Origin: a bacterium
GTDB lineage: Bacteria; Bipolaricaulota; Bipolaricaulia; UBA7950; UBA9294
Assembly: GCA_030671645.1 (NCBI GenBank)
Contig: DAOVHV010000063.1
Location: 1-6,274, forward strand
DNA: 6,274 nucleotides
Direction of reading: 5' to 3'
A program made the translations under genes and the position numbers. The stretch's first letter is position 1. Every line of letters starts with the position of its first letter. Of the stretch, positions 5,533 through 6,274 are shown piece after piece. The notes under the pieces were generated by a model. That model saw only the letters and a list, made by a program, of their open reading frames with translations, had not been told where the DNA came from and made no database searches.

Positions 5533-6274
5533 CTAGGGCCTGCGCAACCATTCTGCGAGCAGCTCCTCCTCGCGTTCCTTCTTGAGTCCGCCACGCCACT
5601 CATGGCCGTCAGGACGTGTGAGCGACCATTCCATAGTTGCCTGAACTGTGTCTTCAAGAGGACGGAACGTCAGGCCTTCAACGATAGCGCGAGCGGTACG
5701 GAAATCGAAGAATCCAGATGCGATGGGATCATCTTCCGGAATCCACAGTGGAAGCTCTATCCAGGCCCCGACTTCATGCTTCGTCAGAAATGCGTCGTCC
5801 ATCCAGATAAGTTCGGGGTCTTCGGCGGACATCTCACAGCATGTTTGCAGAAGGGTCTGCATCGTCAGATCTCCAGGGGAAGAAGTAGTGTTGTATGTAC
5901 CGGCCTCCCCGGATTCCAACATGTTGACGATCCATGCGGCCAGATCGCGAACGTCGATGAATTGAATGCGGCGATCCGGTCTCCCGGGAGCCAGGATTCG
6001 TCCTCCCTGCGCCGCCCTCCACGGCCAGTAGGTGAATCGATCGGTGTAATCGTGCGGTCCGACAATCAACCCGGGCCGGATGAGCAAAGGGCGATCTTTG
6101 AATACGGCCGTGACCTCGGCCTCACAGAGAGCTTTGAGAGGACCGTACGTCTCTTCGGTGACTTCCTCAATGGTTGGATCGTCGAGGGTTGCCAATACAC
6201 CATCTTCGTCCGTGCCCTCAGCTGAAGGTTCGCCATAGACCGAGAGGGAAGAGACGAAGGCGTATCGGTCCACA
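5533..6274 (-). CDS. NAD-dependent epimerase/dehydratase family protein (extended-type SDR), 5' end outside window
   Basis: About 247 residues of the C-terminal part are present. The Rossmann GxxGxxG start and roughly the first 90-100 residues lie beyond the right edge, and the GTG at 6273 is an internal codon. Counted from that codon: the active-site Ser region FVSSLSVYG (6-14), the catalytic pair YGPLK (Tyr43, Lys47), RPGLIVGPHDYTDRF (66-80), APGRPDRRIQFIDVRDLA (95-112) and a Glu/Arg-rich C-terminal helix. The YxxxK and Ser positions predict an active NAD(P)-dependent enzyme of the epimerase/dehydratase/reductase superfamily. The sugar or other substrate cannot be assigned. It is on the same strand as the replication pair, 56 bases upstream of it, but belongs to ordinary metabolism. 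It may be the chromosomal flank of an acquired segment. Confidence 0.85.
   Translation of the reverse strand, partial: VDRYAFVSSLSVYGEPSAEGTDEDGVLATLDDPTIEEVTEETYGPLKALCEAEVTAVFKDRPLLIRPGLIVGPHDYTDRFTYWPWRAAQGGRILAPGRPDRRIQFIDVRDLAAWIVNMLESGEAGTYNTTSSPGDLTMQTLLQTCCEMSAEDPELIWMDDAFLTKHEVGAWIELPLWIPEDDPIASGFFDFRTARAIVEGLTFRPLEDTVQATMEWSLTRPDGHEWRGGLKKEREEELLAEWLRRP

Noticed and set aside
5477..5599. Longer version of the winged-helix protein starting at 5599
   Set aside because: It would overlap the conserved end of the dehydratase gene by over 60 bases. The ATG at 5476 has a good ribosome site and begins exactly where the domain similarity begins.
5527..6225. Long open frame on the + strand opposite the dehydratase gene
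   Set aside because: It is antisense to a clearly conserved dehydratase, its translation shows no recognisable domain and is rich in Arg, Ser and Cys, as expected for a shadow frame.

Overview
The window is a bacterial chromosomal segment of moderate GC content with short intergenic gaps, good Shine-Dalgarno sites and several GTG/TTG starts. No gene fixes the taxon. A Gram-negative such as a Nitrospirota member is a guess from the overall style of the proteins, not something the sequence proves. Both edges cut through genes. There is no tRNA, rRNA, CRISPR array, integrase or transposase.

The layout is two convergent blocks. On the left, on the + strand, is the 3' part of a LYS9-type saccharopine dehydrogenase (1-1095), followed after 41 bases by a sugar phosphate isomerase/epimerase-like TIM-barrel protein (1137-1913). 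These look like an ordinary metabolic operon. Everything to the right is on the - strand. In transcription order it starts with an NAD-dependent epimerase/dehydratase cut by the right edge (6274-5533). Next is a phage-type replication pair: a winged-helix replication protein (5476-4709) whose stop overlaps the GTG start of a DnaC-like helicase-loader ATPase (4712-4017). After a 286-base gap come a small exported protein of unknown family (3730-3149) and, one base later, a protein-L-isoaspartate-methyltransferase-like enzyme of 407 aa with a large C-terminal extension (3147-1924). That last gene ends 10 bases from the stop of the isomerase.

The accessory part is roughly 1924-5476. The replication pair resembles the initiator plus helicase-loader modules of phages and integrative elements, but stands here without other recognisable phage genes. 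The exported protein and the methyltransferase form a tightly coupled two-gene unit. The methyltransferase resembles the PCMT relatives that modify Asp residues, including those used in ribosomal-peptide pathways, more than the ordinary repair enzyme, so its target may not be general damaged protein. The leader in front of the exported-protein gene contains a long-range inverted repeat, an inner hairpin and a segment that could pair either with the hairpin or with the ribosome binding site. The same stretch can alternatively be read as a very small inverted-repeat element flanked by an imperfect direct repeat. These two items are the most interesting things in the window.
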